A DNA stretch of 64,000 nucleotides, from NCBI RefSeq assembly GCF_016862915.1, contig NZ_BONW01000009.1, positions 1 through 64,000 of the forward strand, given 5' to 3'. Position numbers and translations under genes: made by a program. A model generated the notes under the pieces. The model saw only the letters and a list, made by a program, of their open reading frames with translations, was not told the DNA's origin and ran no database searches. Source of the stretch: Plantactinospora endophytica. GTDB taxonomy: Bacteria; Actinomycetota; Actinomycetes; Mycobacteriales; Micromonosporaceae. This document shows, one piece after another, positions 55,330 through 64,000 of this stretch. How positions within the stretch are numbered: the first letter of the stretch is position 1; the number at the start of each line of letters is the position of its first letter.

Positions 55330-56172
55330 GTGAACGGCATCGCCATCCTGCTCGGACTGGCCTCGGCCGCCTGCTTCGCGGTCAGTTCGGTACTGGAACA
55401 GCACGCCGCCAAACAGGAACGGCCGACCCGGACCATCGACCCGCGACTGCTGATCCGGCTGCTGCACCGGCGGCTGTGGCTGCTCGGCTGGCTGCCCGAC
55501 GCACTCGGCACCTTCCTCCAGGCGCTGGCGCTGCGCTTCGGCGCGCTCGCCCTGGTCGAACCGCTGCTGGTGAGCGGGCTCTTCATGGCGATCCCGCTGG
55601 AGGCCGCGATCGAGCGGCGCCGGCCGCACCGCCGGGACATGCTGGTGGTGGTGGTCGGGGTCATCGGGCTCACCGGATTCCTGCTCGCCGCCAACCCGCG
55701 CGGCGGGGTGCAGGAACCGAAGACGTGGGCCTGGATCGGCGTCGGCGCCGTGATCGGGGCGCTGGTCACGGTCTGCCTGCTGGTCGCCTGGCGTACCCAG
55801 GACGCGACCCGGGGACTGATGCTGGGCATCGCCACCGGACTGCTCTACTCGGTGGCCGCCGCCCTGGTCAAGAGCGTCATCGAGAAGCTGCCGGACCACC
55901 CGGTGCAGGTGTTCACGGACTGGCACCTCTACGCCCTGATCGTGGTCGGGGGCACCGCACTGGTGCTGAACCAGAACGCCTTCCAGGGCGGCCCGATCGC
56001 CGCCCCGCTGACCGCGATCGCCCTGCTCGACCCGTTCGCCAGCGTGCTGATCGGGGTCTTCGCCTTCGAGGAGAGACTGTCGCTGGACGGGTGGCGGCTG
56101 GTGGCCGGCCTGGTCGCCGTGGCAGCGATGAGTACCGGCATCTTCATGGCCCGACGTACCCGGTCAAGCTGA
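55330..56172 (+). CDS. DMT-superfamily membrane transporter (NIPA/EamA-like)
   Basis: This 280-residue polytopic membrane protein has about nine or ten hydrophobic segments (IAILLGLASAACFAVSSVLE, LVVVVGVIGLTGFLLAA, GIATGLLYSVAAALVKSVI, LVAGLVAVAAMSTGIFMA). The N-terminal ASAACFAVSSVLEQHAA and the EERLSLDGW motif near the end are typical of DMT transporters. The GTG at 55330 follows CCGGAGGTG. The preceding 186-nt gap contains a ggctcgtcgctcgt direct repeat. The substrate is unknown. Confidence 0.85.
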   Translation: MNGIAILLGLASAACFAVSSVLEQHAAKQERPTRTIDPRLLIRLLHRRLWLLGWLPDALGTFLQALALRFGALALVEPLLVSGLFMAIPLEAAIERRRPHRRDMLVVVVGVIGLTGFLLAANPRGGVQEPKTWAWIGVGAVIGALVTVCLLVAWRTQDATRGLMLGIATGLLYSVAAALVKSVIEKLPDHPVQVFTDWHLYALIVVGGTALVLNQNAFQGGPIAAPLTAIALLDPFASVLIGVFAFEERLSLDGWRLVAGLVAVAAMSTGIFMARRTRSS

Positions 56173-56312
56173 CACGCCGGAGGCCGTTCCGTCGATCCTT
56201 ACGGTCGGTTGGTCCGACCGGCGGGTACGGCGCGACGGCTGATCGAACACGCCGAGAGGAATTCGGCAGGCCGCACCGCCGAGCGTGGGAAGTTGGGTAC
56301 GCTCGGTGAAGA

Positions 56313-56339
56313 TTACTTAGCGCGAGCGATGGGTTACTT
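56313..56339 (+). promoter_or_regulatory. Repeated TTACTT upstream of the hopanoid operon
   Basis: TTACTT occurs at 56313-56318 and 56334-56339, 21 nt apart (two helical turns), in an unusually AT-richer patch of the 232-nt gap before hpnC. It may mark the operon promoter or an activator site; I cannot fix -35 and -10 boxes. Confidence 0.3.
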
Positions 56340-56404
56340 CCAATCCGGCGCGGCGGTCTGGCTCGGCTCCGCTGAGCCGGCTGGACGTCGCGAGAGGCGG
56401 CAGC

Positions 56405-57334
56405 GTGCTTGATCTGACCGACGACGCTCCCGACCATCCGTCAACGGATCGGCCGGGTGGGCGCCGGCAGCCGGACACCGTACTGGCCGGCGAGAACTTT
56501 CCGGTCGCGCTGCGTGTCCTGCCGTCCCGGATCCGCCGGCACCTGCTCGCCCTCTACTGGTACGCCCGGCACGTCGACGACCTCGGCGACGAGCCGGACC
56601 GGAGCGGCCGGAACGAGACGCCGGCCGTCCGGCTCGCCGCGCTGGACCGGTTCGACGCGGAGGTGCGCGCGCTCTACCACGGCCGGCTGCCCCGGCACCC
56701 GGTGCTGGTCAAGCTGGCACCCACCGTGGTCGACTGCCGGTTGCCGATCGACCCGCTGCTCCGGCTGATCGAGGCGAACCGGCGCGACCAGACGGTGTCG
56801 CGCTATCCGACCTTCGGTGCCCTGGTCGACTACTGCCACCTCTCCGCCGATCCCGTCGGCGAACTGGTGCTGCACGTCTTCGGCGCCGCGTCGCCGGACC
56901 GGATCCGGCTCTCCGACCGGATCTGTACGGCGTTGCAGGTCGTCGAGCACCTCCAGGACGTCGCCGAGGACCGGCGCCGGGGTCGGATCTACCTGCCGAC
57001 CGAGGACCTCGCCGCGGCCGGGGTACCCGAAGAGGACCTCGACGCGCCCCGGGCCGGCGAGCGGCTGCGTACGGTTGTCCGGCGCCAGGCGCAGCGGGCG
57101 GCCGACCTGCTCGACGCCGGTGCACCCCTGCTCGGCGACCTGCGCGGCTGGGCCAGGATCGCCGTCGGTGGCTACGTCGCCGGTGGCCGGGCGGCGCTCA
57201 CCGCACTGGCCCGGGCCGGATACGACCCGCTGCCCGGACCGCCCAAGCCGACCCGGGCCGGGATCGCCGCCGCCTGGGTCAGGTCGTACCGGACGTCCCG
57301 GGCCGCCCCGCACCCGAGCGGAGCGCGGGGATGA
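56405..57334 (+). CDS. hpnC: Hydroxysqualene synthase HpnC
   Basis: This 309-residue squalene/phytoene-synthase-family protein, first gene of the hopanoid operon, converts presqualene diphosphate to hydroxysqualene in the HpnC-D-E route. It shows the first Asp-rich motif ARHVDDLGDEPD and the second region VVEHLQDVAEDRRRGRIYLP. The GTG at 56405 has GAGAGGCGG upstream. HpnC is the less conserved partner of HpnD; order in the operon (C, D, E) matches known clusters. It overlaps hpnD by 4 nt. Confidence 0.9.
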   Translation: MLDLTDDAPDHPSTDRPGGRRQPDTVLAGENFPVALRVLPSRIRRHLLALYWYARHVDDLGDEPDRSGRNETPAVRLAALDRFDAEVRALYHGRLPRHPVLVKLAPTVVDCRLPIDPLLRLIEANRRDQTVSRYPTFGALVDYCHLSADPVGELVLHVFGAASPDRIRLSDRICTALQVVEHLQDVAEDRRRGRIYLPTEDLAAAGVPEEDLDAPRAGERLRTVVRRQAQRAADLLDAGAPLLGDLRGWARIAVGGYVAGGRAALTALARAGYDPLPGPPKPTRAGIAAAWVRSYRTSRAAPHPSGARG

Positions 57335-58209
57335 CCGCCGACGCGGGGCTGGAACGCGCCTACCGCGAATGTGCCCGGGTGACCCGCAGCCAGGCCCGCA
57401 ACTTCTCGTACGGCATCCGCCTGCTCCGCCCCGACCGGCGCGCCGCCCTCTGCGCGGTGTACGCCGTCGCCCGGCGCATCGACGACATCGGCGACGGCGA
57501 CCTGCCCGCCGCGACCAAGCTGGCCCGGCTCGACCAGATCCGGGCGGCGCTGCACCGGCTGCCGGCGGCGGGCGACGATCCGGTGCTGGTCGCACTCGCC
57601 GACGCCGCCGCCCGGCTGCCGATCCCGATGGACGCCTTCGACGAGCTGGTCGACGGCTGCGTGGCGGACGTCCGGGGTGCCCGGTACGAGACCTTCGAGG
57701 AACTGGTCGGCTACTGCCGCTGCGTGGCCGGGTCGATCGGGCGGCTCTCGCTCGGCGTCTTCGCGCTCCGGCCGTCGGTGGATCGGGCGGCGGCGGCCGA
57801 ACTCGCCGACACCCTCGGCATCGCGCTGCAACTGACCAACATCCTGCGGGACGTCGTGGAGGACCGGGCCGCCGGCCGGATCTACCTGCCCCGCCGGGAC
57901 CTGGAACGGTTCGGCTGCACCCTGGACCTCGGCCCGGACGGCGGGCTCACCGACGCACCGGACCGGCTGGCCGCGCTGGTGCGCTGGCAGGCGCACCGGG
58001 CCGAGCGTTACTACCAGACCGGGCTGCGGCTGCTGCCGCTGCTCGACCGGCGCAGCGCCGCCTGCGTCGCCGCGATGGCCGGTATCTACCACCGGCTGCT
58101 GTCCCGGATGGTCGCCGACCCGTTGGCGGTGACCCGGCACCGGGTCTCGTTGCCCGGCTGGGAGAAGGCGTACGTCGCGGCGCGGGCGATGACCCGGAGC
58201 GCACCGTGA
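57331..58209 (+). CDS. hpnD: Presqualene diphosphate synthase HpnD
   Basis: This 292-residue squalene/phytoene-synthase-family enzyme condenses two farnesyl diphosphates to presqualene diphosphate. Asp-rich motifs are RRIDDIGDGD and TNILRDVVEDRAAGRIYLP. Start and end overlap neighbours (ATGA and GTGA). The N-terminal segment SQARNFSYGIRLL is typical of HpnD. The protein is cytosolic or membrane-associated. Confidence 0.92.
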   Translation: MTADAGLERAYRECARVTRSQARNFSYGIRLLRPDRRAALCAVYAVARRIDDIGDGDLPAATKLARLDQIRAALHRLPAAGDDPVLVALADAAARLPIPMDAFDELVDGCVADVRGARYETFEELVGYCRCVAGSIGRLSLGVFALRPSVDRAAAAELADTLGIALQLTNILRDVVEDRAAGRIYLPRRDLERFGCTLDLGPDGGLTDAPDRLAALVRWQAHRAERYYQTGLRLLPLLDRRSAACVAAMAGIYHRLLSRMVADPLAVTRHRVSLPGWEKAYVAARAMTRSAP

Positions 58210-59633
58210 CCGACGGAGGTGTCTGCGTGGTCGGCGGTGGGTTGGCCGGCATCGCCTCGGCGGTGCGGCTGCTCGACGCCGGACACCGGGTGACCCTGCT
58301 GGAGGCCCGTCCGGCACTCGGCGGGGCCACCTACTCGTTCCGGCGCGGCGACCTCACCGTGGACACCGGGCAGCACGTCTTCCTCCGCTGCTACCAGGAA
58401 TACCGCGACCTGCTCGCCCGGCTCGGCAGCACCGACCGGGCCGCCGTGCAGAACGGGTTCTCGGTGCCGATCGTCCGGGTCGGCGGACCGCCGCACGTGC
58501 TGGCCCGCAACCGCCGGCTGCCGGCCCCGGCCCACCTGCTGCCGGCGCTGCTGAACTACCGCCCGCTGCGGGTCGGGCAACGGCTGGCGGCGGTCCGGGC
58601 CGCCGCGGCGCTGCGCCGGGTCGAGCCGGACGACCCGGCCGCCGACCGGGTCAGCTTCGGCGCCTGGCTCGCCGCGCACGGGCAGGACGAGCCGACCGTG
58701 ACCCGGCTCTGGGAACTGATCTGCACCGCCGCGCTGAACGCCCCGCCGGAACGGGCCTCGCTGGCGCTGGCCGCCCGGGTCTTCCGGACCGGGCTGCTCG
58801 ACCGGGCCGACGCCGCCGACCTCGGCCGGCCGACCGCACCACTGGCCGAACTGCACGGTGCGCCGGCCGCCGTACTGCTGCGGCAGCGTGGGGCGACGGT
58901 CCGCACCGGGGTACGCGTCCAGCAGATCCGTACCGACCAGGGGCGATACCAGGTTTCCGGCGACGGTGTCGAGTTGACGGCCGACGCGGTGGTACTAGCG
59001 GTGCCGCATCCGCAGGCGGCCAGGCTGGTGCCGGCCGAGGCCGCTCCGGACCGGGCGCGCTGGGCCCGGCTGGGTGCCGCGCCGATCGTCAACGTGCACG
59101 TGCACTACCAGCAGCGGGTCACCGAGTTGGAGTTCGCCGCCGGGCTGGACACGCCGGTGCAGTGGGTCTTCGACCGGACTCCGGCCGGCGGCTCCGGCCA
59201 GTACCTGGTGGTCTCCATCTCCGCCGCCGAGCAGGTGTTGGGCATCCGGGCGAGCGAGCTGGTCCGGACCTACCTCGGCGCGCTGGGCGAACTCTTCCCG
59301 GCGGCCCGGCAGGCCCGGGTCCGGGACGCGTTCGTGACCCGCGAACCACGGGCGACGTTTCGGCAGGGGCCGGGTACCCGCAGCGCCCGCCCGCCGGCCC
59401 GGACCCGCTCGCCCGGACTGGCCCTGGCCGGCGCGTGGACCGACACCGGCTGGCCGGACACGATGGAGGGCGCGGTACGCAGCGGCCACCGGGCCGCCGA
59501 CGTGGTACTCGCCCACCTCGGGTCGGCGGCGCCGGCCGACGGAGGCACCGGCAGGACCGAGCGCAGCGTGGGCATCGAGCGGCTCGGTCGTCCACGTCGT
59601 GGTGACGACGAGCGCAGCGAGGAGACGACATGA
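58206..59633 (+). CDS. hpnE: Hydroxysqualene dehydroxylase HpnE
   Basis: This 475-residue FAD-dependent amine-oxidase-family protein reduces hydroxysqualene to squalene. The dinucleotide motif is VCVVGGGLAGIASAVRLLDA, then VTLLEARPALGGATYSF, and the C-terminal FAD segment GLALAGAWTDTGWPDTMEGA. It starts with GTG 58206 overlapping hpnD and ends in an ATGA overlap with the polyprenyl synthase gene. The last 25-30 residues are Arg/Glu-rich and not conserved. Confidence 0.92.
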   Translation: MTDGGVCVVGGGLAGIASAVRLLDAGHRVTLLEARPALGGATYSFRRGDLTVDTGQHVFLRCYQEYRDLLARLGSTDRAAVQNGFSVPIVRVGGPPHVLARNRRLPAPAHLLPALLNYRPLRVGQRLAAVRAAAALRRVEPDDPAADRVSFGAWLAAHGQDEPTVTRLWELICTAALNAPPERASLALAARVFRTGLLDRADAADLGRPTAPLAELHGAPAAVLLRQRGATVRTGVRVQQIRTDQGRYQVSGDGVELTADAVVLAVPHPQAARLVPAEAAPDRARWARLGAAPIVNVHVHYQQRVTELEFAAGLDTPVQWVFDRTPAGGSGQYLVVSISAAEQVLGIRASELVRTYLGALGELFPAARQARVRDAFVTREPRATFRQGPGTRSARPPARTRSPGLALAGAWTDTGWPDTMEGAVRSGHRAADVVLAHLGSAAPADGGTGRTERSVGIERLGRPRRGDDERSEETT

Positions 59634-60661
59634 CGGTGATGCTGCCCAGCGTTCTCGCCCAGGTGGACGAACTCGTCCAGCCCGAGATCCGGGCGGCGCT
59701 GGATCGGATCGACGGGCGTACCCGACTGGTCGCCGGCTACCAGTTGGGCTACTGGGACGCCGACGGCGAGCCCGTCGGACGGGGCGGCAAGGGGCTGCGT
59801 CCGGCACTGGCGCTGCTCTCCGCCCAGGCCGCCGGTCAGCCGGTACGCCGGGGACTGCCGGCGGCGGTCGCGGTGGAACTGGTGCACAACTTCTCGCTGC
59901 TGCACGACGACGTCATCGACGGTGACCTGGAGCGTCGGCACCGGCCGACGGCCTGGGCGGCGTTCGGCGTGGGGCCGGCGATCCTGGCCGGCGACGCCCT
60001 GCTCAGCCTCGCCGACGAGGTGCTGGCCGAGGACTCCGAACTGGACGTACGCGGCGGGCTGGCGACCCTGCACACGGCGATCCGCCGGCTGATCGCCGGG
60101 CAGGCGGCCGACGTGGCGTTCGAGTCCCGCCCGGACGTCTCCCTCGACGAGTGCCTGGGGATGGCCCGGGACAAGACGGCGGCGCTGCTGTCCTGTTCGG
60201 CGACGCTCGGCGCGGTGCTCTGCGGCGCCCCGGCGGCGCTGGTCGACGGCCTGGCCCGGTACGGCGAACGGCTCGGCCTGGCCTTCCAGCTCGTCGACGA
60301 CCTGCTCGGCATCTGGGGCGAGCCGGCGGTCACCGGCAAGCCGGTGCTGTCCGACCTGCGGGCCCGGAAGAAGTCGGTACCGGTGGTCCGGGCGCTCACC
60401 TCGGGCGGTCCGGCCGGCGCGCAGCTCGCCGAGCTGTACGCCCGCCCCGGCGAACTCTCCGCCGCCGACCTGGGCCTGGCCGCCGAGCTGATCGAGGAGA
60501 CCGGCGCCCGGGACTGGACCGAGAAGCAGGCCGACCGGCTGCTCACCGAGGCGCTGGCCGAGTTGGACCAGTTGGGCGAGCCCGGGGTGGCGGTCGAACG
60601 CTCCGACGTGCACGCCGACCTGGTGGCGATCGCACACTTCATGACGGGGCGGGACCACTGA
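59630..60661 (+). CDS. Polyprenyl (probably farnesyl or geranylgeranyl) diphosphate synthase
   Basis: This 343-residue trans-prenyltransferase supplies precursor for the hopanoid pathway. The first Asp-rich motif is LLHDDVIDGDLERRHRPTAW (DDxxD). The second is FQLVDDLLGIWG, where the usual final Asp of DDxxD is Gly, a variant common in actinobacterial members. Product length (C15 versus longer) is not certain. The ATG at 59630 overlaps hpnE, and its stop shares one base with the shc start. Confidence 0.9.
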   Translation: MTVMLPSVLAQVDELVQPEIRAALDRIDGRTRLVAGYQLGYWDADGEPVGRGGKGLRPALALLSAQAAGQPVRRGLPAAVAVELVHNFSLLHDDVIDGDLERRHRPTAWAAFGVGPAILAGDALLSLADEVLAEDSELDVRGGLATLHTAIRRLIAGQAADVAFESRPDVSLDECLGMARDKTAALLSCSATLGAVLCGAPAALVDGLARYGERLGLAFQLVDDLLGIWGEPAVTGKPVLSDLRARKKSVPVVRALTSGGPAGAQLAELYARPGELSAADLGLAAELIEETGARDWTEKQADRLLTEALAELDQLGEPGVAVERSDVHADLVAIAHFMTGRDH

Positions 60662-62907
60662 TGGGTTCGACGGTCTCCACCAGCGGTGGAAGTCCGGCCG
60701 GCGGCACGGCGGACGCCGCGCCGACCGAGCCGCGTGGCGGCGTCCGCACCGGCACCACGGAGGTCGGGACGGGCACCCGAGCCGGTGGGACGGGCACCCG
60801 GGACCGTGGGACGGGCGGCCGACACGGTGGGACGAACACCGGCGACGGTGGACAGGACGCCCCGGACACCGCCGAGGCGGCGCTGGGCCGGGCCCGGGAC
60901 CTGCTGCTGTCCCGACAGGAGCAGGGCGGCTGGTGGCAGGGCGAGCTGGAGACCAACGTCACGATGGAGGCCGAGGACCTGCTGCTGCGGGAGTTCCTGG
61001 GCATCCGTACCGAGGTGGAGACCGAGCCGACGGCCCGGTGGATCCGGTCGAAGCAGGGCGCGGACGGCGCCTGGGCGACCTTCCACGGCGGGCCCGGGGA
61101 CCTCTCCACCACCATCGAGGCGTACGCGGCACTGCGGCTGGCCGGCGACCTGCCGGAGGCCGAGCACATGTGCCGGGCGCGGGAGTTCGTCCTCGCGGGC
61201 GGCGGTATCGAGCGGAGCCGGGTCTTCACCCGCCTCTGGCTGGCGCTGTTCGGCGAGTGGCCGTGGCAGCGGCTGCCGGCGATCCCGCCCGAGATGGTGC
61301 TGCTGCCGTCGTGGTTTCCGCTCAACGTCTACGACTTCGCCTGCTGGGCCCGGCAGACCATCGTGCCACTGTCGGTGGTACGCGCGCTGCGCCCGGTACG
61401 CCCGCTCGGCTTCTCGCTCGGCGAACTGCGTACCGGACTGGCGCCGGAGTCGGCGACGCCGGGTCGCAAGGCGCGCTGGATGCACCGCCTCGACGGGGCG
61501 CTACGCGGCTACGAGCGCCGCCCGATCGGCCCGGTACGCCGCAACGCGCTGCGCCGCGCAGCAGAGTGGATCATCGCCCGGCAGGAGGCCGACGGATCCT
61601 GGGGCGGCATCCAGCCACCGTGGGTGTACTCGCTGATCGCGCTGCACCTGCTCGGTTATCCGCTCTCCCATCCGGTGCTGCGCAGCGGGCTGGCCGGGCT
61701 GGAGCGGTTCACCGTCCGGGAGGAGACCCCGGACGGCCCGGTACGCCGGCTGGAGGCGTGCCAGTCCCCGGTCTGGGACACCGCACTGGCGATGGTGGCG
61801 CTAGCCGACGCCGGGGTACCGGCCGACCATCCGGCACTGACCACCGCCGCCGACTGGCTGCTGGCCGAGGAGATCCGGGTCCCCGGCGACTGGTCGGTCC
61901 GCCGGCCCCGGCTCGCTCCCGGCGGCTGGGCGTTCGAGTTCGACAACGATCTCTACCCGGACACCGACGACACCGCCGAGGTACTGCTGGCGCTGCGCCG
62001 GGCCGGCGCGCATCCGGCGCTGCGGCCGGCGATGGAACGTGGCGTCGGCTGGCTGCTGGGCATGCAGTCCGCCGACGGCGGGTGGGCCGCGTTCGACGCC
62101 GACAACACCCGGGCGATCGCCCGGGACCTGCCGTTCTGCGACTTCGGCGAGGTGATCGACCCGCCCAGCGCCGATGTCACCGCGCACGTGGTGGAGGCGC
62201 TCTGCGCGGAGGGCCTGGCCGGCTCGATCCCGGTCCGCCGGGGCGTGGCGTGGCTGCTGCGCCACCAGGAGGCGGACGGTTCCTGGTTCGGCCGCTGGGG
62301 GGCCAACCACGTCTACGGAACCGGCGCGGTCGTGCCGGCGCTGGTCGCCGCCGGGGTACGCCGGGACGACCCGAGGATCATCCGGGCGGTCTGCTGGCTG
62401 CACCGGCGGCAGAACGCCGACGGCGGCTGGGGCGAGGACATGCGCTCGTACCGCGATCCGGCCTGGCGCGGGCAGGGCGACTCCACCGCCTCGCAGACGG
62501 CGTGGGCGCTGCTGGCCCTGCACGCCGCCCGCTCCGACGACACGGCGTCGGTCCGGCGCGGGGTGGACTGGCTGGTGCGTACCCAGCGCCCGGACGGGGG
62601 TTGGGACGAACCGCAGTTCACCGGTACCGGCTTTCCCGGCGACTTCTACATCAACTACCACCTCTACCGCCTGGTGTTCCCGGTCAGCGCCCTCGGCCGA
62701 CTGCTGCACGACCCGGAGCACGCCGGTGGGTCGGAGGAGCATGCCGAAGGGCTGCTGTACGACCAGGCGCACGCCGGTGGGTCGGAGAACGCCGAGGCTT
62801 TGCTGCACGACCCGGAGCACGTTGGTGGGTCGGAGCACACCGAAGGGCTGTCCCGCGACCCGGAGCACGCCGGTCGGGTGTCGCGTGACCCGGGAGGGTC
62901 GAGTTGA
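60661..62907 (+). CDS. shc: Squalene-hopene cyclase with repeat-extended termini
   Basis: This 748-residue class II triterpene cyclase converts squalene to hopene. The catalytic acid motif DTDDTA is at about 434-439 (DxDDTA). QW repeats are visible, such as [45 protein letters not shown] and [20 protein letters not shown]. The first 60 residues are Gly/Thr/Arg-rich with repeated VGTG/TGTR units, and the last 65 residues are tandem repeats of about 16 residues. Both ends are longer than in typical cyclases (about 630-680). The ATG at 60661 shares a base with the upstream stop. The gene overlaps the next by 4 nt. Confidence 0.93.
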   Translation: MGSTVSTSGGSPAGGTADAAPTEPRGGVRTGTTEVGTGTRAGGTGTRDRGTGGRHGGTNTGDGGQDAPDTAEAALGRARDLLLSRQEQGGWWQGELETNVTMEAEDLLLREFLGIRTEVETEPTARWIRSKQGADGAWATFHGGPGDLSTTIEAYAALRLAGDLPEAEHMCRAREFVLAGGGIERSRVFTRLWLALFGEWPWQRLPAIPPEMVLLPSWFPLNVYDFACWARQTIVPLSVVRALRPVRPLGFSLGELRTGLAPESATPGRKARWMHRLDGALRGYERRPIGPVRRNALRRAAEWIIARQEADGSWGGIQPPWVYSLIALHLLGYPLSHPVLRSGLAGLERFTVREETPDGPVRRLEACQSPVWDTALAMVALADAGVPADHPALTTAADWLLAEEIRVPGDWSVRRPRLAPGGWAFEFDNDLYPDTDDTAEVLLALRRAGAHPALRPAMERGVGWLLGMQSADGGWAAFDADNTRAIARDLPFCDFGEVIDPPSADVTAHVVEALCAEGLAGSIPVRRGVAWLLRHQEADGSWFGRWGANHVYGTGAVVPALVAAGVRRDDPRIIRAVCWLHRRQNADGGWGEDMRSYRDPAWRGQGDSTASQTAWALLALHAARSDDTASVRRGVDWLVRTQRPDGGWDEPQFTGTGFPGDFYINYHLYRLVFPVSALGRLLHDPEHAGGSEEHAEGLLYDQAHAGGSENAEALLHDPEHVGGSEHTEGLSRDPEHAGRVSRDPGGSS
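62701..62880 (+). repeat. In-frame tandem repeats at the 3' end of shc
   Basis: Units of 48-51 nt at 62701-62751, 62752-62799, 62800-62847 and a partial one from 62848 encode variants of [17 protein letters not shown]. They follow the normal C-terminal domain of the cyclase and precede the overlapping start of the next gene. Confidence 0.8.
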
Positions 62908-64000
62908 GCGTCGGGAACTGGGTGCTGTTCGCACCGATGCGAGCGGAGGCCCTCGCGCTGCGGCGCGGGCTGCCGCCGGGCGCACCGCTGCGGCGTACCG
63001 GTCGGGGACCGGCCCGGGCCACCCGGGTCGCCGCCGGCTACCGCGACACCGCCGCGCTTGCGGTGGCCGGCATCGCCGGTGGCCTGGTGCCGAGCCTGCG
63101 CACCGGGGACGTGGTGGTGGCCACCGAGGTACGTCGGGCCGGTGTGGTCGGCGGCGCCCCGCTGCCCTGCCCGGCCGCCCCGATGATCGCGGCGGCACTG
63201 CGCCGACGCGGCCTGACCGTCCACCTCGGACCGGTGGTGACCAGCCGGCGGATCGTCGACGGCGCCGACCGGACCAGGCTGGCCGCCACCGGGGCGATCG
63301 CGGTGGACACCGAGTCGGCGGCGCTGCTGGCCGGTGCCGCCGGTCGCCCCGCCGCCTGCGTCCGGGTGGTCGCCGACGTGCCGCCGCATCCGCTGTACCG
63401 TCCGGCGACGCTCGGCCGGGTGATCGCGGCGCTGCGGGTACTGCCACAGCTCGGTCCGGCCCTGCGGGAGTGGGCGGCGGCGACCACCGCCCGCCAGGTG
63501 GTGCTGGCGTCGCCCCGGTCGTTCTGCGCCGGGGTGGAACGGGCGATCAGCGCGGTGGAGCAGGCGCTGGACCGGCACGGCCCACCGGTCTACGTGCGCA
63601 AGCAGATCGTGCACAACCTGCACGTCATCAACGACCTACAGGCCCGTGGCGCGGTCTTCGTCGACGAGTTGACCGAGATCCCGGACGGCGCGACGACGGT
63701 CTTCTCCGCGCACGGGGTGGCGCCCGCGGTCCGGGCCGCCGCCGCCGACCGGGGACTGCCGGTGATCGACGCGACCTGCCCGCTGGTGACCAAGGTGCAC
63801 AGCGAGGCCCGCCGGTTCGCCGGCCGGGGCAACACCGTGCTGCTGATCGGGCACGCCGGGCACGAGGAGACCGAGGGCACCCTCGGCGAGGCGCCCGGCC
63901 GGATCGCCCTGGTGGAGTCGGTACGGGACGCGGAGCGGATCGAGGTCGCCGACCCGGACCGGGTGTCGTACCTGGTGCAGACCACCCTGGCCGTGGACGA
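62904..64000 (+). CDS. ispH: HpnG-like nucleoside phosphorylase fused to IspH (partial)
   Basis: The gene is cut by the window edge; at least 365 codons are present. The TTG at 62904 is chosen because GGGAGG lies 6 nt upstream and it overlaps the shc stop (TTGA). Residues up to about 195 resemble the hopanoid-associated phosphorylase HpnG ([31 protein letters not shown]). From about residue 196 the sequence is IspH, the 4Fe-4S HMBPP reductase of the MEP pathway: [10 protein letters not shown] (cluster Cys), [30 protein letters not shown] (second Cys), [14 protein letters not shown] (the usual Pro of GHPE is Glu) and [10 protein letters not shown]. The third cluster Cys lies beyond the window. 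The fusion ties isoprenoid supply to hopanoid tailoring. Confidence 0.88.
   Translation, partial: MSVGNWVLFAPMRAEALALRRGLPPGAPLRRTGRGPARATRVAAGYRDTAALAVAGIAGGLVPSLRTGDVVVATEVRRAGVVGGAPLPCPAAPMIAAALRRRGLTVHLGPVVTSRRIVDGADRTRLAATGAIAVDTESAALLAGAAGRPAACVRVVADVPPHPLYRPATLGRVIAALRVLPQLGPALREWAAATTARQVVLASPRSFCAGVERAISAVEQALDRHGPPVYVRKQIVHNLHVINDLQARGAVFVDELTEIPDGATTVFSAHGVAPAVRAAAADRGLPVIDATCPLVTKVHSEARRFAGRGNTVLLIGHAGHEETEGTLGEAPGRIALVESVRDAERIEVADPDRVSYLVQTTLAVD

Noticed and set aside
53461-55926. Minus-strand extension of the glycosyltransferase frame to a 1274-codon ORF
   Set aside because: The conserved N-terminus (RVLIVTAGSLGD) and ribosome site place the start at 53460; the extension is antisense to the MGDG-synthase-like and DMT genes.
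59630-60661. DDLLG instead of DDxxD in the prenyl synthase taken as inactivation
   Set aside because: This variant of the second Asp motif is common in functional actinobacterial prenyl synthases.

Overview
The window is very GC-rich, uses GTG and TTG starts freely, and packs many genes as ATGA/GTGA overlaps. It carries secreted plant-polysaccharide enzymes with CBM2 modules, an XRE/TPR regulator, CUT1 sugar transport without its own ATPase, and an actinobacterial-style hopanoid operon. Together these point to a filamentous actinomycete, most likely Micromonosporaceae; this placement is inference from gene content, not from a marker gene. No rRNA, tRNA, insertion sequence or CRISPR array was recognised.

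Layout. 0-5 kb: a LacI regulator, a secreted GH10 xylanase with CBM2 (minus strand), an LtrA-family membrane protein and a 55-residue membrane protein. 5-12.3 kb: a sugar-acid cluster, made of a ROK repressor, a ManD-like dehydratase, a CUT1 binding protein with two permeases, and a uronate-dehydrogenase-like SDR. Two near-identical 17-nt operators sit between the -35 and -10 boxes of the repressor promoter and of the dehydratase/transporter promoter. 12.3-16 kb: a more accessory-looking patch with an XRE/TPR regulator, three overlapping small Cys-motif genes (the last apparently frameshifted by a 5-nt duplication), then acetate kinase. 16.2-27.2 kb: five co-directional secreted proteins, a zinc-protease-like protein, a GH127, a GH43, a large alpha/alpha6-type glycosidase and a second HELAH-type zinc-protease-like protein. 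They lie behind a cluster of CGAAAA-N2-TTTTCG palindromes and are separated by strong hairpins. This is the most interesting block: it looks like a system for attacking L-arabinose-decorated plant wall glycans or glycoproteins.

27-44.5 kb: single genes and short operons. These are HxlR, an Mrr-like nuclease with an altered catalytic Lys, a YcnI-like protein divergent from a copper PHM-type monooxygenase lipoprotein, a DLH-family hydrolase, a DUF2726-like protein, an AA10 LPMO-CBM2, a TetR/SDR/membrane/PPOX unit, a phosphoesterase, a truncated kinase remnant, SthA, UvrA2 and a CHRD protein. 44.7-52 kb: a livF-livG-fadD-livH-livM-livK operon with an acyl-CoA-ligase gene inside it. 52-56.2 kb: two divergent glycosyltransferases and a DMT transporter. 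56.4-64 kb: a tightly overlapping hopanoid operon, hpnC-hpnD-hpnE-polyprenyl synthase-shc, then an HpnG-like/IspH fusion cut by the window edge.

A cross-cutting feature is the number of short tandem duplications at gene ends. Some overlap stop codons (the ManD-like and YcnI-like genes). Others extend proteins in frame (squalene-hopene cyclase, LivG, FadD, the UGT-type glycosyltransferase).
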